A stretch of 64,000 nucleotides of DNA from Isoetes taiwanensis (lineage: Eukaryota; Streptophyta; Lycopodiopsida; Isoetales; Isoetaceae), in assembly GCA_021234155.1 (NCBI GenBank), contig JAJEKV010000036.1, positions 13,221,426-13,285,425 on the forward strand. The letters run 5' to 3'. The position numbers were made by a program, and so were the translations under genes. Positions within the stretch are counted from its first letter, which is position 1. The number at the start of each line of letters is the position of its first letter. Positions 10,965 to 21,689 of the stretch are shown piece by piece. The notes beneath the pieces are model-generated. The model was given only the letters and a program-made list of their open reading frames with translations. It did not search any database and was not told the origin of the DNA.

Positions 10965-11673
10965 CTATTCTAGTTCATCATCAGGGATATCAATTATATC
11001 TATATCTGTGATGCCCCTAACTGTGCCTGTCCACATGTCATGAGTGTATTGAATATCATGTACCAATCTCTGCCCTAGGAACAATCTATATTCTGCAGGT
11101 TCCACTGAAGTTCCAATGTCTCTGCTAAGGTTCCTCATGTAATCTCTGAATAGCTGTATGTTTGTGGGGACTCTGGATTGTTGGTATTCAAAGTCTGAGG
11201 CAAATTGCTTTCGTCCAGAGATGCTCGCCCACCGGTCTCGGAAATAGAGGAACTGGTACACCATTAGCATCCAATCTTGGCAGAGTTTGAGATCCTCTTT
11301 GATCCAGAGAGAGTGTATCCCAGTTTGGAGCAAAGTAGCTTCATATCTTTTGACAGAGGATCTTGGGATCGAGATGGAATGCACTTAACTGTGAGAGTAG
11401 AGCGTCCCTTTGAGCAGCAGGAAGGAGCATGAAATTGTGAAGGAGCGAAAGAGAATTTGAATTTAGGGCTGACGGACCATGTAAAAGTTTATTTTTTTGG
11501 GAAAATTCGCCATAAATTTCACCACATGTGTCACCACATGTGTCACCACATGTTTCACCACATGTCTCACCACGTGTTTCACTTTCTGTCTCTTCCCCCG
11601 AGACAGAGATCCTTCTGAACAGCTTTTCCACTGAAATGCTTTCCTTTTCCTTAAATTCTCTCGGTCCCATCAA
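10965..11673 (-). pseudogene. Unknown ORF of the large element, one frameshift
   Basis: Read on the minus strand from an ATG at about 11673, the first frame (110 codons) begins MMGPREFKEKESIS. It contains the five-residue repeat GETCGETCGDTCGDTCGE (about residues 36-53) and continues SLLHNFMLLPAAQRDALLSQ. It meets a stop at 11341. The overlapping second frame (11384-10965) carries on with RYEATLLQTGIHSLWIKEDL, QFLYFRDRWASISG and an acidic end (DIDIIDIPDDELE). The overlap of 44 bases suggests one 235-residue protein broken by a frameshift near 11350. The repeat is encoded by CACCACATG-type DNA, the same motif as the element's arrays. It faces away from the plus-strand ORF at 11949. I do not recognise the family; the order and acidic tail resemble that neighbour. 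Confidence 0.4.
11516..11580. repeat. Short tandem repeat of tcaccacatgtg (about 15 bp, four to five copies)
   Basis: Units tcaccacatgtg / tcaccacatgtt / tcaccacatgtc / tcaccacgtgtt lie in register at 15-bp spacing. They therefore encode an in-frame five-residue repeat in the overlapping minus-strand ORF. Confidence 0.85.
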
Positions 11674-11948
11674 TTCCTCTCATCATCCTTTGGCTGACAG
11701 TCGTACCTCGGGCAAAAATCATTATGGGATGGCAAAAATTAATGACCTCGGGCAACCCAAAAGGCCCGAGGTGCCATTCTTCTTGCTCCGACGAGTTTAC
11801 TGTTTTCGATTTACGATTCTGATTTCTTTTCTGGCCGCCTACTTCAGCGACATGACCAACTTCACCTCTTGGATCCTGCAAAAACGATGGCACTCCGAAA
11901 TGGGACAATGTCACCGAGAGAAGAAGAGCCCATGATACCTAGGCGTCT

Positions 11949-12494
11949 TTGTCCCCGATTTTCACCCATGCGGAATGGATGGACATTCTCGAACAAAAAT
12001 TTCTCTATTCACCGGATGAGAATATGACCACAGAAATGTTGAAAACTCTCACCAGGAGGATGAATTGTACACCAAACCTCCCAGATCTCTCAACTTTCTC
12101 TGCTTCCACTGAAATTTTTACACACCAAAGATCTTTGGCTTATTCCTCCTACTATTGACCCGGGGATGCGCAAAGGTTGGAACCTTTTCTGCTTAATGGC
12201 TACCAAGCCTTTACGCTAGACAGGTTCTGCTTTTGTTATGATAGGTTGTTTACAGAGGAACAATTCCTTCACTTCAGGGATATGTTCTATCATCACAAGG
12301 GCTTGCAGGATACACATGGAGAAAATTTCTTATTACGTTTGGTAACACTTGCACCATTATGGTTTTTTGCTTTCCCTCCAGAATGGGATGATATAGGCTG
12401 GCAAGCTGACCCGGTGGCCACTGATCTGGTGGTCATAGAAGATGACGAGGAGGAGCTGGACCCAGATCTCTTTTTGATAGACGCACATGAATGA
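11949..12494 (+). pseudogene. Unknown ORF of the large element, one in-frame stop
   Basis: A single frame runs from about 11949 to the TGA at 12492-12494 (182 codons), broken by one TGA at 12156-12158. The first part holds FTHAEWMDILEQKFLYSPDE and the second FLLNGYQAFTLDRFCFCYDR, QFLHFRDMFYHHKGLQD and an acidic end (VIEDDEEELDPDLFLIDAHE). No signal peptide, membrane span or catalytic motif is evident. It diverges from the minus-strand ORF at 10965-11673. Both proteins have a helical aromatic core and a short acidic C-terminus, so they may be diverged copies or two partners of one element. Function unknown. Confidence 0.4.
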
Positions 12495-12499
12495 AAGCA

Positions 12500-14190
12500 A
12501 GTGTATATAAAAAATTTTGTTGCTCATGTAATCTGAAATGTTTAATAGAAATCCTGGCTTGTAATCCCGAATGTAACCTTATGTAATCATTTTATATGTT
12601 TAATATAAATCTTCACTCTTCAATCTCTCACCATTTAATTGGCGAGGGGTGAAAGTGACACCTGAGAAAAAATTACATTAAGGATGAAACGAGAATGGGA
12701 CCCGAGAATCATTGGAAATCATCACATCAAATGCAAGGTCAATCATTCAAAAGGCAGTCAGCGAGGAAGCATTGGGGGGAAACCCTAAATCTAGTTTTGC
12801 ATGCAGACATTGGCTTATCCCAATCCAGCTATGGCGGAAGAAAATAGAAGGAGAACACGAGCACAAACAATTTCGCCAGTTCAAATGCAGTCGCATCTGG
12901 TAGGACCTATACTGGAGCAAATAAACCAGGAACAGAGGCGGATATTAGAGGAGCGGAGGACCCATGAATTCGAGGTGATGGGTTTAAAGAATTAGAAGCC
13001 AAAGGCGGTGATAGGCGGTTGCCTTTCTTTGTAGTAGATGTTGTTTCACCACGAGATGATGTTGTTTACACGGATGCGGTCGGGGAGACTTAACAGGCGG
13101 ATGCGGTAAGCGGGGTTCGGGGGTGGCGTATGATCCCAGGATGAGTTCGCAGCTCTCTCCATGCTTGAGGAAGAGGATATGTTCATCCAACTAAAGCGAG
13201 GAAATGATCCATGCTTCAACCATTAAAAAATGCTCAACGGGCGGATGCATGGAGACACAACAACACTGAGACAATACTTTATGAATCGTATCATAAGTGG
13301 GAGCGAAAAAAGCTCATGTTTTAATGTTCTTTGGATTACACCAACTATTCAAAGAAAAACTTGATGAAATCTTGAACATTCTTGGAAGAAGAAGAGTTCT
13401 GAGATCTCACAATCACGAGGATCGATTGAGGCCCAAGATAGCGTATGTCATCATTAACCTCTTCAAAACAGCTATTATTATATCTCTAATGCATTTTGAT
13501 AATAGTAGAAGCTCGGGGTTATAGTTTTCCCCGATTTTTCACCGTACTTCATTTCATAAGAAGTATGAACTATTCTACCGGTATGGTAGATTTCCATATG
13601 TATTTTCTCCCTTTAAAATATAAAAACAACGTTTGCATCACCACGACTTCACCACGGTTTTCACCACGGCTTTCACCACAGTTTCACCATAATCAGGCCG
13701 GGGGCATTGACCATTTTTGACCCGGTCGAGAAAATGGAATGGCTCTCAGATTCCTGATAGTATCTTGACTGATTTTGGTGACAGCAATATATGGATCCCA
13801 AATTAGGTCCCTGAATTGATATGAGGCCAAAATTCATTAAGCTCTGCTTTGTGCAAAGATTCTTGCAAGGCCACTAACTTTTGCTTCAGGGAATTCTGTG
13901 TTTTTCTTTTCAATTTCTTTTCAGTTTCTTTTGGGAATGAGGCAGAAGAGGAAAGGGACGTTTGCATGCATGCCACCTAGGCTCCAACATGCCACAGTAA
14001 AGGGTCAAGCATGCCACATAGACTGAAAGTATTAGGAAAATCCACTTACTGTGGCAATTGTATAAAGGGTACTGTATAGATACTTTTATGAATATAAAGA
14101 AGTTTCTGTTTTGCATTCTCATTTTTTATGCTTCAGTTACAGAAATTTGTACTTGAATGTTAAATGAATTCCAAGGTATAACTGGATTAA
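12500..14190. other. Element interior with fragments of coding-like sequence
   Basis: An ATG at about 12830 opens a short charged reading (MAEENRRRTRAQTISPVQMQ ... EQINQEQRRILEERRTHEFE) that stops at 12995. At 13135-13230, DEFAALSMLEEEDMFIQLKR is followed by a stop and a possible HGDTTTLRQYFMN. At 13300-13520 is FGLHQLFKEKLDEILNILGR. These could be exons of one damaged plus-strand gene, but no intact model results. From 13635 to 13690, ttcaccac words recur (CACCACG/CACCACA). At 13960-14035 lies a fragment of the 220-bp satellite found at 17.2 kb. Confidence 0.3.
13960..14035 (+). repeat. Isolated fragment of the 17.2-kb satellite
   Basis: 'atgccacctaggctccaaca' followed by tgccac and 'tcaagcatgccac' matches the unit found three times at 17203-17890. 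Confidence 0.7.
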
Positions 14191-14199
14191 ACTGAATTA

Positions 14200-14670
14200 A
14201 ACTTGCACAAGGCCTGTTAGACATATGGGTGAGATCAAAGAAAGGCACTAAGGCACATGGTATCATTTTTAGCAACAGGCACGTGGTAAAAGCAATTAGA
14301 AATTTACACAAGGCACAAATTTACACAAGACACAAAGCCATTACAAACTATTTTCTGGATTAAACAAAAGGCACAAGGCCTGGATTACAGTCGGCACAAG
14401 GCCATCATATGTTAAAACAGAAAATACCAGAATACTTCAGAATTAGAAATTTACACAAGGTTCAAAAGGGCACAAGGCCATCATATATTCAAAAAGGCAC
14501 TAAGGCCATCATATATTACAAAGAGGCACTAAGGCCTGTATCACAAGGGGTGAGTTCACAAGGGGGTGAGATCAACAAGGGGGTGAGATCAAATGAAGGC
14601 ACTAAGGCCTATATACCATCTGTTTTTAAAAAAAAATACAAAGGCACAAAAGGCCTGTAGACTAACTTGA
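14200..14670. repeat. Irregular short repeat of 'ggcacaaggcc / ggcactaaggcc'
   Basis: About twelve copies of a 10-12 base word (ggcacaaggcc, ggcactaaggcc) are spaced 25-60 bp apart, several with catcatat(at)t beside them. Two 'caagggggtgagatcaa'-type copies follow (14555-14590). The array ends in an A-run. Confidence 0.7.
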
Positions 14671-14672
14671 TC

Positions 14673-14703
14673 AAAAGAAAAAAAAAAAAAAAAAAAAAAA
14701 AAA
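14673..14703. repeat. Poly(A) run
   Basis: An A-run of about 29 bases preceded by 'gatcaaaag'. It may mark the 3' end of an old retrotransposed sequence, but no target duplication was identified. Confidence 0.7.
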
Positions 14704-14800
14704 GGTGGCACAGCCGGGACTTCAAGCTTCATCTGTAAGAAAAAGTGAAGAAAATTAGTTTAGAATACATAAAGGAAAGCAAAAATTTAATGCATGCATG

Positions 14801-15241
14801 CTACTTACTCTGTAGAAAATTTTGGAGTTCCAAAAAAAATTCATGTTCTTCTTCGTCTTCTACCTCTTCTTCTTCTTTGGTCTGGTCTTCGCTCCATTCG
14901 TTATCAGAATCTTGGGAATCTTGGGGATCATCAGAAGAAGCTTCATCAGAGGAATCGAAATTAGAGGAGGATTCCACCTCTTCTGAAAGCTCCGAAAGAT
15001 CTTCAGAGCTTTCAGAAGAGGTGGAATACGAATCAGAGCTCTCAGGCTCAGGGCTCTCGGGTAGTAGGCTCTCAGGATCGGGCTCCTGCAAATGAAAAAT
15101 TGGCCAAGATCCTATGCCATAACTAGCAAGGACCTCGACCCAAAGGGATTGATAGCGGTTTCCTAAGCTTATGAGGGCCTGGGAGGCAGAGCGAGGGGGA
15201 GGCGAGGCTGGAGGGAGGGCGGCACCGCTTGACATTCTCAT
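14801..15241 (-). CDS. Small acidic Ser/Glu-rich protein, unknown
   Basis: An open frame of 146 codons starts at a real ATG (15241, MRMSSGAALPPASPPPRSAS). Residues 1-50 are Pro/Ala-rich then mixed (ALISLGNRYQSLWVEVLASY). Residues 55-135 are almost only Ser, Glu, Asp and Pro (SSESSEDLSELSEEVESSS), so this half should be disordered. The C-terminus ends in a short aromatic/leucine motif (FFLELQNFLQSK). A sequence resembling a splice acceptor (tttttcatttgcag, minus strand, ending about 15085) lies at the start of the acidic part, so the acidic region could be a separate exon. DNA for the SELSEEVES part forms a perfect 22-bp hairpin. It lies inside the putative large transposon. Family not recognised; acidic tails of this kind occur in many unrelated nuclear proteins. 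Confidence 0.4.
   Translation of the reverse strand: MRMSSGAALPPASPPPRSASQALISLGNRYQSLWVEVLASYGIGSWPIFHLQEPDPESLLPESPEPESSDSYSTSSESSEDLSELSEEVESSSNFDSSDEASSDDPQDSQDSDNEWSEDQTKEEEEVEDEEEHEFFLELQNFLQSK
14971..15027. repeat. Perfect inverted repeat, 22-bp arms, 13-base loop
   Basis: Arm 14971-14992 (attccacctcttctgaaagc tc) is the exact reverse complement of 15006-15027; the loop is cgaaagatcttca. It lies inside the acidic ORF. Confidence 0.95.
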
Positions 15242-15421
15242 TGGAAGGAATTGGACGATGCTTCTCCTTCACGACCATAGCCTATAAAGGCTGGTGTGAA
15301 ATTAATTTCGTAGGCTACGATTTTAGGATTTCGTACCATTAGTATCTTAATCGTAATGATTTAGTAGGATATACTAATAATAACCTCGAAATGACCATTA
15401 TTTTATTTTCTAAAAAACATA

Positions 15422-15424
<3 letters not shown>

Positions 15425-15507
<83 letters not shown>
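15425..15507. repeat. (AT)n microsatellite, about 83 bp
   Basis: Uninterrupted alternating AT. The Tyr/Ile ORF over it is an artefact. Confidence 0.97.
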
Positions 15508-15509
<2 letters not shown>

Positions 15510-15559
15510 AGTGGTTCTACTATGAGGGACTGCACAAATTCGACCGGAAGCCAATGCAG

Positions 15560-16420
15560 AGTCATTCAATGAAGATTCTATAAGCATTTCCCTAGGCTCT
15601 TTATGAATCCTATGTTAACAAAGATTCTTTTTAGAATCTCCTAGATTTCCAAAGATTATGCCAAGATTCTCCAAGATTCTATAGAGATTCCCCTAGATTC
15701 TATGAAGATTTCCCTAGATTTCCCAAGATTCTATCAAGATTCTTAAAGATTTTATGAACATTCCCTTAATTCCCCTAGGTTCCCAAAGATTCTCTTGATA
15801 TTAAATGCGGATTCCCAAAGATTATCCCAAGACTCCTCTAGATTCCCCAAAATTCTATGTAGTTCTATTGAATTCTCCAAGATTTGATGAAGATTCTCCT
15901 AGATTCCTTTTAGATTATAGGAAAATTCTCCATGATTCTCCAAGATTCCATCATGATTTCACTAGATTCTCAAAGCTTTTAGAAAGATTCCTTTAGATTT
16001 CCAAAGATTCTCTTAAGATTCCTCTATTCTCTAAGATCCTATGAAGATTCCCTTAGACTTGACATGTTTCCATCAAGATTCCTCTAGATTCTTAAAGATT
16101 CTATAAAGATTCCCTTGGATTCCCTTAAATTCTCAAAGATTCTCTCGTGATTCCTATAGATTCCCGTTGATTTTCCAAAGATTCTCTTGAGATTCCCTTT
16201 GATTTCCAAGATTCTCTTGAGATTCCCATAGATTCCCAAAGATTCTCTTGAGATTCCCATAGATTCCCTAAGATTCTCTTGAGATTCCTTTAGATTCTCT
16301 AAGATTCTATGAAGATTCACCTAGATTCTCCAAGATTGCATCAGGATTCCTCTAGATTCTCCAAGTATTTATGAAGATTCCTTTAGATTCTCTGAGATTC
16401 CTATGGATTCCCTTAGAGTT
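15560..16420. repeat. Degenerate minisatellite of 'agattcy' words, about 860 bp
   Basis: The word aagattc/agattcc/agattct recurs every 8-24 bases, often as 'cctagattcccaaagattct' or 'tctcttgagattcccataga'. The best-ordered part is 16115-16310, where a roughly 32-bp unit repeats. Short ORFs with repeated RESLGIYGNLK-like peptides on the minus strand are by-products. Confidence 0.85.
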
Positions 16421-16684
16421 CGATCACATTGGCTCCAACTACAACGGAACTGTGCCAAACCACCACTCATTGGAAAGCTCTCGATGAGAGGAGTCCAATG
16501 GCGTGGGTCCCACCTTCATCCGACCCCTCTACTGCAAGCTATGTACCTTTGAATGTGATTAAACAGAAGGAAGCTTCATAGAAAGTCCACTCATAAATGC
16601 TTTGCCACCTCATTACCTTTTTTATTAATGAGGGTGACACCTCACCTCCTTTAAAAAAAAAAAATCAATTTAATATTAAAAAGT

Positions 16685-16830
16685 CAATGGCTAAGATTTA
16701 TGCTCACCTTTTGATCTAACGGTTAAGATCTGCTACACCAAAGTCACTTTAAAGGACCTTCCTTGCACCTTCCTCATAAAAAACCAAGGGCTAGGATTTA
16801 TCCTCCCCTTTTGATCCAACGGTCCAGGGA
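16685..16830. repeat. Direct duplication around 'ttttgatctaacggt'
   Basis: 'gctaagatttatgctcacct' at about 16690 and 'gctaggatttatcctcccct' at about 16790 both continue with ttttgatcYaacggt. The word gatccaacggt is common at MITE ends in plants, but no paired end was found. Confidence 0.5.
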
Positions 16831-17001
16831 TGTGGTGCATGCCCCCATGCATGACCCATGCATGCCTCCATGCATGCCCATCATATCTGAGGGCCACAAT
16901 TGCGCCACCTCTTATTCCCCAAGGGTGAACGGCCGAGATGACAACTTTATATAAAATGTCCACGATGCCCATAGCATGTGATATACGTGTATATATATTA
17001 A

Positions 17002-17003
<2 letters not shown>

Positions 17004-17078
<75 letters not shown>
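17004..17078. repeat. (AT)n microsatellite, about 75 bp
   Basis: Uninterrupted alternating AT. Confidence 0.97.
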
Positions 17079-17079
<1 letters not shown>

Positions 17080-17202
17080 TGAATTGGCCATTCATTTTTG
17101 GACACCAATCATATTATGTTGGCTTGACACTTGTTTAGTAATTTTAGTTATAATTAGCTAGTGTAAATTGATTGTTGACTTCAATTGTTGACTTACGCTT
17201 CA

Positions 17203-17890
17203 CCAAATATGTTGGTCAATGAAAGTCAAACATGTAACAAAGGTCATGTAAAGGCTCAAGCATGCCAAGGTGGCTCAAATATGCCACCTAGGCTCCAACA
17301 TGCCAAGGTGGCTCAAACATGCCACCTAGGCTCCAACATGCCACGTAAGCTCCAACATGCCACCTATGTTTCACCACATGATTCACCAAATGCACCACAT
17401 GATTCACCACATGCACCATTTGCATCACCAAACATGTTGGTCAATGAAAGTCAAACATGTAACAAAGGTCATGTAAAGGCTCAAGCATGCCAAGGTGGCT
17501 CAAATATGCCACCTAGGCTCCAACATGCCAAGGTGGCTCAGACATGCCACCTAAGCTCCAACATGCCACCTATGATTCACCACATGATTCACCACATGAT
17601 TCACCAAATGCACCACATGATTCACCACATGCACCATTTGCATCACCAAACATGTTGGTCAATGAAAGTCAAACATGTAACAAAGGTCATGTAAAGGCTC
17701 AAGCATGCCAAGGTGGCTCAAATATGCCACCTAGGCTCCAACATGCCAAGGTGGCTCAAACATGCCACCTAGGCTCCAACATGCCACGTAAGCTCCAACA
17801 TGCCACCTATGATTCACCACATGATTCACCACATGGTTCACCAAATGCACCACATGATTCACCACATGCACCATTTGCATCACCACATCT
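17203..17890 (+). repeat. Satellite, three tandem units of about 220 bp
   Basis: The word gttggtcaatgaaagtcaaa occurs at 17211, 17436 and 17654 (spacing 225 and 218). Each unit has a part of nested 'ccaacatgccac' words and a part of repeated 'gattcaccacatg' words. The 170- and 154-codon ORFs here are repeat translations: the second spacing is not a multiple of three, so there is no sign of selection for reading frame. Confidence 0.92.
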
Positions 17891-18327
17891 ATCACGACAT
17901 GTATCACCACATTGTCATGAATCTTTGAATACATCAATTTCTTCTGGAGATTTGAACTCCACCAGAGTGTTGCTCTGGTCAGCCAGAAAAGTCTATTGTA
18001 TACAATAGTATACAACAATGTACATTAGAGTGTCAATGAAAAAATAGGTTACAAGAATAACCTCTTTGGTTACAATAATACAAACATGTGATTACAAGTA
18101 AAGATCTATTGATATGTCAACCTCAGCTTCATTACTAGAGCAACTGTGCTTCACAACATCAATCATCATTCTCACAAGTGTCCAACAAAATCCGCCACTA
18201 GAAATTGGTACAACCTGCAACAAACATATCAGGCCTCACATTGGATGAGTAAACCTTCAAACTTACGAACTCACCTTGCATTGGGATAGTATGTCCAAGT
18301 CTCGCATTACTGCAGCCACAACTTTCT

Positions 18328-18750
18328 TTACAAAGACACATATAACAGACCACCCACGACCAAGAATCGACCGAGTGGGGAACTTGTAATTTTCTTGTGG
18401 CGCAGCTTTATGGTGCTTGGGAATTTTGTGTTTGCATCCTCAACAAAACTCATGACGTGCCCGAGCCCTTGTACATTTCTAGGTTTGTCAAAATGGTACA
18501 CACCGGGCTGACATTTAACCGGCTGACCTCCAAGATCTACAATGACATACACCGTCCAAAGGTCGATAACATCTTGGCAGAATGGTACATTCAAAATTGC
18601 AAGTTGAGGGTTCAATAGTTTGTCTTTTGAAGCAAGCTCGCTCGACAAGAATGTGTAAATGAGCGGATCCATGAAATGGAACCTCTGTTCCATGTCATGC
18701 TTGATGCGTAATTGGTGCATACACCGCCAAAGTCCAAGGTCCGGTAAAAC
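18328..18750 (-). pseudogene. Unknown coding-like fragment on the minus strand
   Basis: The frame is open from about 18765 to 18328. It starts in the middle of a protein (CFLNHLVLPDLGLWRCMHQL) and passes through KHDMEQRFHFMDPLIYTFLS, DVIDLWTVYVIVDLGGQPVK and FDKPRNVQGLGHVMSFVEDA. The aliphatic and aromatic pattern is protein-like and the longest reading has no stop for about 145 codons. No start with good context or adjoining exon was identified. It lies within the putative large transposon, transcribed toward the satellite. I do not recognise it; a TE-borne protease or capsid-like domain is possible but not shown. Confidence 0.35.
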
Positions 18751-20574
18751 AAGATGATTTAAGAAACAACGTAAGACTTCAAATCTGAGTTGTTTATATT
18801 AAATTACTAACCTCATGAAGAAATGGACTATCCCCACATCAACCAATCCCTACTTTTCTCCAATATTCTCGATTGCCTCTTGATCAAGCACAAGAGGCTC
18901 CTCGGCGCCCTTTAAACACTTCAAGTGGCAAGTGTTCGCAGTGGATGTCGCGCTCTTAACACTGCGGTCCTCGTCTTTGGTGGTGTAAGTTTACATTCAA
19001 AGAAATGGAAGATCATTGAAAACCTTGAGGAACATTGAAATAGCCAAGAAATGGACAATTGAAGTAAAACTTTGTTTATATTAAAAAGTCAAGAGAGGTT
19101 ACATCACATACACAATAATACTATTTCTAGGCTTTAGTTCTATGTTTTTTCATCATATTAATACAAATTTGACTCTCGATTAATCAAACATATTCAAAGA
19201 TTTTGTTGCTTTTCGACATAACTTTACACATTCCCCGCCTTGAAAAGAACCCCCGAAGCCAAACCTTTAGATCATTCATGAGGAAATTGCCATCTACTCT
19301 GTCGTGGCTCCAAATTTGTTTGGACAGATCATGGTGTTTGGCTCATTGAGGTACCCTTTGTATCTCCTTTGTCATCAATGAGAAGCCCTGAAATTGTCGT
19401 GAGACCTTTTGAGGTGCTTCAAAAAAATTGGCTTTTCTTGTTAAATAAATTTGTGTTGGTACACCATCCCGATTCCATATGAACTTGAATTTGTCCTTGT
19501 GTTTCATCAATGCTCCCTTAACTATGATTCTCAAGTTTTGAGCCCAAGTTGGACCAAAGTGCTATATGAAAATTACGACCGCACCAATCTATGAACTCGG
19601 CCCACTGGTCTAGTTACTACCCACTTGGTTCTCGTTAAGTGTGATCAACTTAACACCAACTTCTTTGGCAAAGTGGATAGTGACTCACTCTTTGTCATAG
19701 CTTCTACCCGAAACTCCATTGTAGTAAAAACAAGCGTGATTGGGCTTAACCTTGTAGTCTTACTCGCATGGACAGAGTTGGTGCGGTCTGGAAACTTCTG
19801 CTTCAACATTTCTTGGTGCGGTTGAAACTTCGCCCAAAGATCTCTTCGTCAAGCGGGGCTGGAAACTTCTGCTTGAAATGTCTTGGAGGTGTCTTTTGCT
19901 TGGAATTCTGCTCTTGCTTTTTCTCCGAGACACTTCCAAACCGCAAAAATTTAACGGATCGGTCACTATATGGGTCAAATTAAAAAGAAGACGGGCACAA
20001 AAGGTTGGAAGTTACCTTGTGACTTACATTCACCGAACGATTTGTTCGGATCATAACCCGATGCATCTGGCGATTTGGCGATTGGTGTGGAGCATGAGTT
20101 AATGCATCTGGCGATCCGGCAGATTGTTGTCGGTTGGAGCACCTCTTTGGAGCTTGACTTGATGCACCCTCTTGATTTGTTGACATCTAACGATTTGTCC
20201 GAGTTCCCGTAACGATGCATCTTCCGATTTGCCCGAAGTTTCTATCTCAGTCTAATACTTTTCGAAGGGGTGTGAGTGTCTTGTCCCCCTACGACCACAT
20301 TGTACCTCTATATCTACAAAGTAGGGATGAAGAAGTAAGCTACATATCCCAATTGCATCAAACAAGACTTGGTTACCTTTGAGGGTAGAAAATAATTCCC
20401 TTTTTGGTGTGCTATATGGACTCACAAAGTCATTGCCACCGGTATGAACAGCTAGACCTGAATTAGTAAATCGGCACCATGCTCGCAAACCTAGAATTGA
20501 ATCACAATTGATTGTAACTATGCTTTGGTTTTTTAACTAAGCTCCGGACTTTTTACTCTCTTTATTGATGTTCT

Positions 20575-20652
20575 GTTTATATATATCTAAAGTGCCCCTA
20601 AAATGAGCGAGCGATCTTATCCCAGGGGGCACTTTAGATACAATAAACAGGA
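20575..20652. repeat. Foldback sequence A
   Basis: 'tatctaaagtgcccct' (about 20585-20600) pairs with 'agggggcactttagata' (about 20624-20640). Outer ctgttta/taaacag words extend the stem. The loop contains aaaatgagcgagcgatctta. Confidence 0.8.
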
Positions 20653-20759
20653 CAAGCAAAAGAGACTAAGCCACCGGATGGAAGAGACTAAGCCGGGATG
20701 AAAGATTGCTATCTTGTTTTATGTCCGGGCTTACTCCTTTTCGAGTTTCACCTGTCTTT

Positions 20760-20820
20760 GTATCTAATTAGCCACCTAAAATGAGTGAGCGACCTCATCC
20801 TAGGGGGCAAATTAGATACT
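20760..20820. repeat. Foldback sequence B, related to A
   Basis: 'tatctaattagccacct' pairs with 'agggggcaaattagata' with two mismatches. The loop aaaatgagtgagcgacctca matches that of copy A. Both copies are followed by 'actaagcc.ggRtgaaagatt'. Confidence 0.75.
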
Positions 20821-21689
20821 AAGCCAGGGTGAAAGATTAGGAAGTCCACCAATCCTAATTGGCATTTGTCCCTTACATCAGGCCCTTAGCATGTAAACTA
20901 AGCTACCTATAAGTGCTCACCCTTAAGTGCCTCAAGAGCTTGAAGTTGCTTTTGATCCTCCCTACTCACACCTACGGCTTGTACCCATGTTTGTAGAAAA
21001 TTCATGACAAATTTTCAATGCAATGTTGATTACAAATCCCGCAAAGTGAACGCAAATTTGTCAATGAGAATACAATTATACTAAGCACTTCGTGAATTTT
21101 GTTATGAAGTACCTCAAGAGGTCGAAAGGACATGGAAGATGGTATTGGTGATTGCATTCAAAGAATCAAAGTTGGTAGTGGTTTTCCCATCCAATGGGAG
21201 GATCTTGCCACGTAATGGACACCACTACCATAATATTCAAATTTATCAAGGTCCGGAAGTAGTGGATCCAAGACAAATAAAGGAAGACGGTCCTTGCAAG
21301 ACGAAACCTCTCTAACCTTGGTTCCGGCAGACTTTCAATGTCTTTGTTGTTCGCTTCCCGGCCGACAGCCATTAAAGCTCCTCGATTTTTGTCTGCTCAA
21401 GTTCTGGTAATAGTTCTTTCAGCTCAGCCTCTGTATCTTGGCATATAGCCCAAATACCGTCTACACGACTTGGTTTATCCTTAATCATTCCTTCCCATTT
21501 TTTAAATCTTTATTCATCTTCTGATTGGAACTCAAGTTGTTTGAACCTTCATTTGTAGCACCTGCAGTTTTTGATCACAAGTTTGCAACCTTGCCTTTAC
21601 ACCGAATCACTTCGATCTTGTAGAATTGATCCATTCTCCCAGTGTCCTGTTGAATTCAACTAGAAAGTAATCCAAGGTTAGTAGCACAT

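Larger units (their letters stand above)
18770..21650. other. Element interior, no gene supported; foldback repeats
   Basis: Short ORFs only. It contains partly duplicated 'ggaaacttctgctt' blocks (19790 and 19860), irregular 'gatgcatctggcgatt' repeats (20040-20230) and two related foldback sequences (20575-20650 and 20760-20820). None gives a plausible protein. Confidence 0.4.

Noticed and set aside
14673-14703. 3' end of a LINE or SINE at the poly(A) run
   Set aside because: No target duplication or recognisable body next to the run.
15339-15587. Tyr/Ile-rich ORF
   Set aside because: Translation of the (AT)n microsatellite.
16733-17138. ORFs on both strands around 17.0 kb
   Set aside because: They run through the second (AT)n tract and have no motif.
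17185-18018. ORFs of 169, 154 and 95 codons with repeated SPHDSPHAP and QACQGGSNMPP peptides
   Set aside because: Translations of the 220-bp satellite; unit spacing of 225 and 218 does not keep the frame.
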